This document shows, in pieces, positions 61,346 to 64,000 of a DNA stretch of 64,000 nt; the stretch's first letter is position 1; every line of letters begins with the position of its first letter. The stretch covers positions 12,735,764 through 12,799,763 of the forward strand of contig NC_044499.1 in assembly GCF_902362185.1 (NCBI RefSeq), given 5' to 3'. The DNA is from Chanos chanos (lineage: Eukaryota; Chordata; Actinopteri; Gonorynchiformes; Chanidae). The notes beneath the pieces were generated by a model, which saw only the letters and a list, made by a program, of their open reading frames with translations, had not been told where the DNA came from and did not search any database. Position numbers and translations under genes: made by a program.

Positions 61346-62120
61346 ACGCACCTGTCTTAAGCTCAAGGTGAAGTTTGTCTGTGTTTGAATTAAAAGGTCT
61401 TGATAATTCAAGCATGATTTGGAAGGTCTGGCCACGACGCACTATGAGCTCTTTGCTGTGATACTGGTCAGTGTGGTGTTCCTGCCGATTCTGACCAGAC
61501 TTTGCACTGAGTAGATCAACAGAATCTACCATCAGCTTCGCCTCTACATACGAGAAAAGAGAGAGAGGACAGGAGTTTTGATGAGTTTCAACTGTGGTGA
61601 GTTAGGAAGTGAGAGATAGTTTAGATTTCAAACATTATTTAGATATTTTCAAACACCTTTCAGTGCAAACGTTCAGACTGATTCAGGACAATGATGTGAA
61701 AACATCTACAAAATTTTTTTCAGGACCTTTGAACTGAGTAGCAAACAACACATTAGACAGTCTATAACTGCTGTTGTCCCAAATGCAGTCCTCATAGCAT
61801 TGCACTGTAGTGTCTGATGTTTTACCTCTCAGTTCTAGGTCTCCAGTCTGAGGCTCAGGAGGAAGAGGAGCAGGAGAGCTTGGCGTTGCCACATTGTCTG
61901 TGGTCACTAAATTATCAGCGTTTATTATATTGCTTGAGCTGCTTTGGCGTCGAGAGGAACAGGGACAAAGTTTTTGAAAACAGCCTGCGAAACCTCCTTT
62001 TTTCTTCCGTTGGACCGGCGTTGATTCCCTCTCTGGGACTGCCTGTCCATTGGCTGTTGTGGCACCATGGAAACGCCCAACAGCTGAACTGTCTCTAATA
62101 CTCAATCTCTCACTTGGCAT
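53649..62120 (-). CDS. tgm1: Transglutaminase 1 (protein-glutamine gamma-glutamyltransferase K), complete
   Basis: Thirteen exons join in frame to 785 residues: 62120-61826, 61543-61352, 60017-59766, 58351-58233, 57912-57805, 57262-57085, 56692-56554, 56210-56018, 55684-55531, 55035-54751, 54616-54456, 54149-54013 and 53793-53649. The N-terminus carries a basic stretch and a cysteine cluster ([17 protein letters not shown]; Cys47, 52, 54), like the palmitoylated membrane anchor of TGM1. An N-domain beta-sandwich follows ([16 protein letters not shown]). The core contains the triad: Cys372 ([14 protein letters not shown]), His431 ([10 protein letters not shown]) and Asp454 (AVDSTPQE). Two C-terminal barrels follow (DSKIYW-type boundary; [22 protein letters not shown]). 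The enzyme makes calcium-dependent isopeptide cross-links at the plasma membrane of epithelia. Several introns carry long GA/CT, GT and C-run tracts close to splice sites. Confidence 0.97.
57270..57302. repeat. GA microsatellite next to tgm1 exon 6
   Basis: A GA repeat directly left of the exon 6 acceptor on plus, which is the CT polypyrimidine tract on the coding strand. Similar GA tracts lie at 56720-56733 and 57954-57983. Confidence 0.88.
58172..58201. repeat. 30-nt C homopolymer (G run on the tgm1 coding strand)
   Basis: An uninterrupted run of 30 C, followed by CGCCCCCACCCCCC. On the minus (transcribed) strand this is more than 40 nt of G-rich RNA starting about 20 nt downstream of the exon 4 donor (58233|58232). 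Confidence 0.9.
59642..59697. repeat. C run and CT microsatellite in tgm1 intron 3
   Basis: About 13 C followed by CTCCTCT and a pure CT repeat, about 70-125 nt past the exon 3 donor on the coding strand. Confidence 0.9.
60650..60693. repeat. CT microsatellite in tgm1 intron 2
   Basis: A pure CT repeat of about 20 units. Confidence 0.9.
60915..61028. repeat. 45-bp tandem repeat, about 2.5 units, in tgm1 intron 2
   Basis: CCATCACCATACTCTGAGAT starts at 60915, 60960 and 61005. The first two full units differ by one base in GGGTCAAATT/GGGTTAAATT. Because 45 is a multiple of three, it reads as a repeated peptide in an open frame, but it is intronic. Confidence 0.93.
61143..61345. repeat. CA/TA/GATA and GT microsatellite cluster in tgm1 intron 2
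   Basis: A CA then TA then GATA tract at 61143-61210 and a long GT tract with GC interruptions at 61250-61342. The second ends only a few bases from the exon 2 donor (61352|61351). Confidence 0.9.
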
Positions 62121-62574
62121 TCTGGAAAAAAGAGAGAGAAGGATAATTATCTAAGAGAACACATAAAATGCATCAGAATATCAAATTCAATCACGGCAAG
62201 TGATAAAATATAGTTTAGATTTTATGGAAGATGTTTTTCATTCAACACTGATATGACCACACAAATCTATGGACTGTATATTTCTCTTCGACTAATTTAA
62301 ACTTAAAAGTTGAAATTATGTAATGGATCAGACGCATAAACTATATGTTACATCCAAAGCAGGACTCAATCTCTCAGTCAAACGTATGCTGCTACAATCC
62401 AAAACAGTACTGTTATGTAAGTGTGCTTCTCAGCTGAGCTGCTGCAAAACTTTAAAGAATGTTTTTTAGGAGAGGATGCTTGTCACAAACCAGCCATTTT
62501 AAGCATAACTGGTCAAGTTCAATTTAAAAATAAGAGTATTGTGGCTGTCAAGGTATTATTTACAATTTACACAT

Positions 62575-62576
62575 GC

Positions 62577-62607
<31 letters not shown>

Positions 62608-62619
62608 TGCACGCGTGCG

Positions 62620-62695
<76 letters not shown>
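62575..62695. repeat. Long CA microsatellite upstream of tgm1
   Basis: Two CA blocks separated by CATGCACGCGTGCGTGCGCG. The second block is an uninterrupted CA repeat of more than 30 units. It lies about 450-575 bp upstream of the tgm1 ATG. Confidence 0.93.
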
Positions 62696-62696
<1 letters not shown>

Positions 62697-63097
62697 ATCA
62701 TATTCACACAAATGACTCATAGACTCATATTACAAACAGTGGGTTTCCTCCCATGTAACAAAAGAGCTGCAAAGCATCTCAGGGGAAAGGATTAATTCAC
62801 CAAGAATACACTAAGAATATTACAGATGTGTTTTATTAACGCCCTTTTTCAATTGCCTTGGCCTTTTCTTTTGTTCTTCACCCCCCCCACCCCTCCGTTT
62901 CCCTCCTGATGCCATGTTTCTCCTTCCCTCCATTCTGCCTCTCCCTTACCGCGGCTTGATAGCTTTCTCATGTTTTCTTAAAACTTTTCCCACAATTACT
63001 GCATTCCTTACTTTTACAAACACTGACACTATGCCTCTTGTTCTGAATCATTAAGGCGTTTCCTTTTAGTATGGATAAACAAATTCTTCAACTCTCT

Positions 63098-63102
<5 letters not shown>

Positions 63103-63148
<46 letters not shown>

Positions 63149-63150
63149 TA
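63103..63150. repeat. GA microsatellite
   Basis: A GA repeat with one AAAG interruption. Confidence 0.9.
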
Positions 63151-63309
63151 TGAAACTTACACAACTGTGCAGAATGTGCAAAACTGAAATTGTGTTATTC
63201 CATTCAGTCCTTCTGTGCTAGCTCAACCATCTGAAATTTATTCTACAGGTACATTTCAAATGAACGCTTTTAATCCTAATCTGAACTCCTTGGCATAACG
63301 ATTTAAAGT

Positions 63310-63450
63310 GTGAACAGGGCTCCAGACTAACTTTTTACATTGGTTACACTGGTGTGCCTGACCTTTTCATTTAGGTGCACCAGCACATAATTTAGGTGCA
63401 CCCCAAAATTTTTCACTGGGCCGCAAATAACACATTCGAAGTATTACATT
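63310..63450. repeat. Possible dispersed fish repeat with GGTGCACC words
   Basis: GGGCTCCAGACTAACTTTTT, then paired ATTTAGGTGCACCAGCACAT and AATTTAGGTGCACCCCAAAA. I associate this phrase with a repeat widespread in fish genomes but cannot name the family or find its ends. Confidence 0.35.
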
Positions 63451-64000
63451 TTTTGGCAGTTCCTATACGCATTGGTAATTTCTTAACACATTGTAAATGA
63501 TTGTAAACAGGAATAAATGTGCAGATAAGTGTTTTTCCTTTATTTAGACAAAAAGTTGCAATAACTTCAATTGTTTAAAAAATCAAAAGTGCTGATGGTG
63601 ATGTCTGGTCCGGGCTGGGCCTTCAAGGGCCGGGGACAGGTGTAATGGGCACCGTAGCATTTTTCTTGATGGAAAAAAAAACAATCAGTTCTTTTCATTT
63701 TGAATTACTGGTATTTTTAAGGTTGCGATATCGCTCGAGGAGGAGTACAGGGTGCGGTTTCACCCATACACACATGCCTTATTTTTTTTTCCCCCACCTG
63801 CATTCAGCAAAGAAGAATATCAGGGTCAGAGCCAATCAGAGGCAGAGTAAGGGAGGGTCTTCGCAGAACGGGAAAAAAAAAAAATAATAATAATAACACT
63901 GCACACATACACACACAGAAACAGACCTGCTAAATGTCAGGCACACCGATGTGAGCAATGAAAATGTTGAATCGCACTTGACAGATTTTTGGTCACATGT

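Larger units (their letters stand above)
62121..64000. other. tgm1 5' flank
   Basis: No further gene was recognised. The region holds a very long CA tract (62575-62695), a GA tract (63103-63150) and a possible dispersed repeat (63310-63450). Any non-coding tgm1 exon and promoter must lie here or beyond the window; no convincing donor could be assigned. Confidence 0.5.

Noticed and set aside
62421-62795. 124-codon plus-strand frame with THTHTH run
   Set aside because: Its length depends on the CA microsatellite upstream of tgm1.
1-64000. CRISPR arrays, bacterial operons, tRNA or rRNA genes, retroviral or Polinton-like elements
   Set aside because: No direct-repeat/spacer pattern, tRNA cloverleaf boxes, rRNA, LTR pairs, or capsid/envelope-like frames were seen. 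The repeats present are microsatellites, MITEs, LINE remnants and SINE-like copies.

Overview
This window is nuclear DNA from a ray-finned (teleost) fish. The genes are spliced vertebrate genes with GT-AG introns, introns are dense with CA/GT and CT/GA microsatellites, a finTRIM-type TRIM gene is present, and the mobile DNA consists of fish-type foldback MITEs and L2/CR1-like LINE remnants. The species cannot be fixed from the sequence alone. All exon models below were built by hand from splice consensus, reading-phase continuity and protein similarity recalled from known families.

Layout from left to right: (1) 119-1800, minus, the first three coding exons of a finTRIM-like E3 ligase that runs off the left edge. 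(2) 4.2-8.8 kb, minus, two tandem THEM6 hotdog-thioesterase-like genes. (3) 12.3?-22.7 kb, plus, lrrc24, an LRR+Ig type I membrane protein, in five coding exons with a probable far-upstream non-coding exon. (4) 24.3-40.6 kb, minus, three CD300/pIgR-like (CMRF35-like) two-Ig receptors in tandem. They have different cytoplasmic tails: receptor 1 has two ITIMs, receptor 2 has three plus a fourth beyond an in-frame stop, and receptor 3 has none. (5) 41.9-42.5 kb, minus, dad1, an oligosaccharyltransferase subunit. (6) 42.9-45.9 kb, a decayed L2/CR1-like LINE, followed by a foldback MITE and an unexplained 84-codon ORF. (7) 47.6-50.8 kb, plus, abhd4, in eight coding exons. (8) 53.6-62.1 kb, minus, a complete 13-exon transglutaminase 1 gene with an intact Cys-His-Asp triad.

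The genes do not form one pathway. dad1 and abhd4 are divergent neighbours here and, from memory, also in human 14q11.2, with TGM1 on the same human arm. THEM6 and LRRC24 are both on human 8q24.3. The window therefore looks like two ancestral blocks with an immune-receptor cluster between them. The CD300-like cluster is the fastest-evolving part: one Ig exon is almost identical between two receptors whose other exons have diverged, tail exons differ in number, and introns are loaded with MITEs. It is the best candidate for undescribed biology here.
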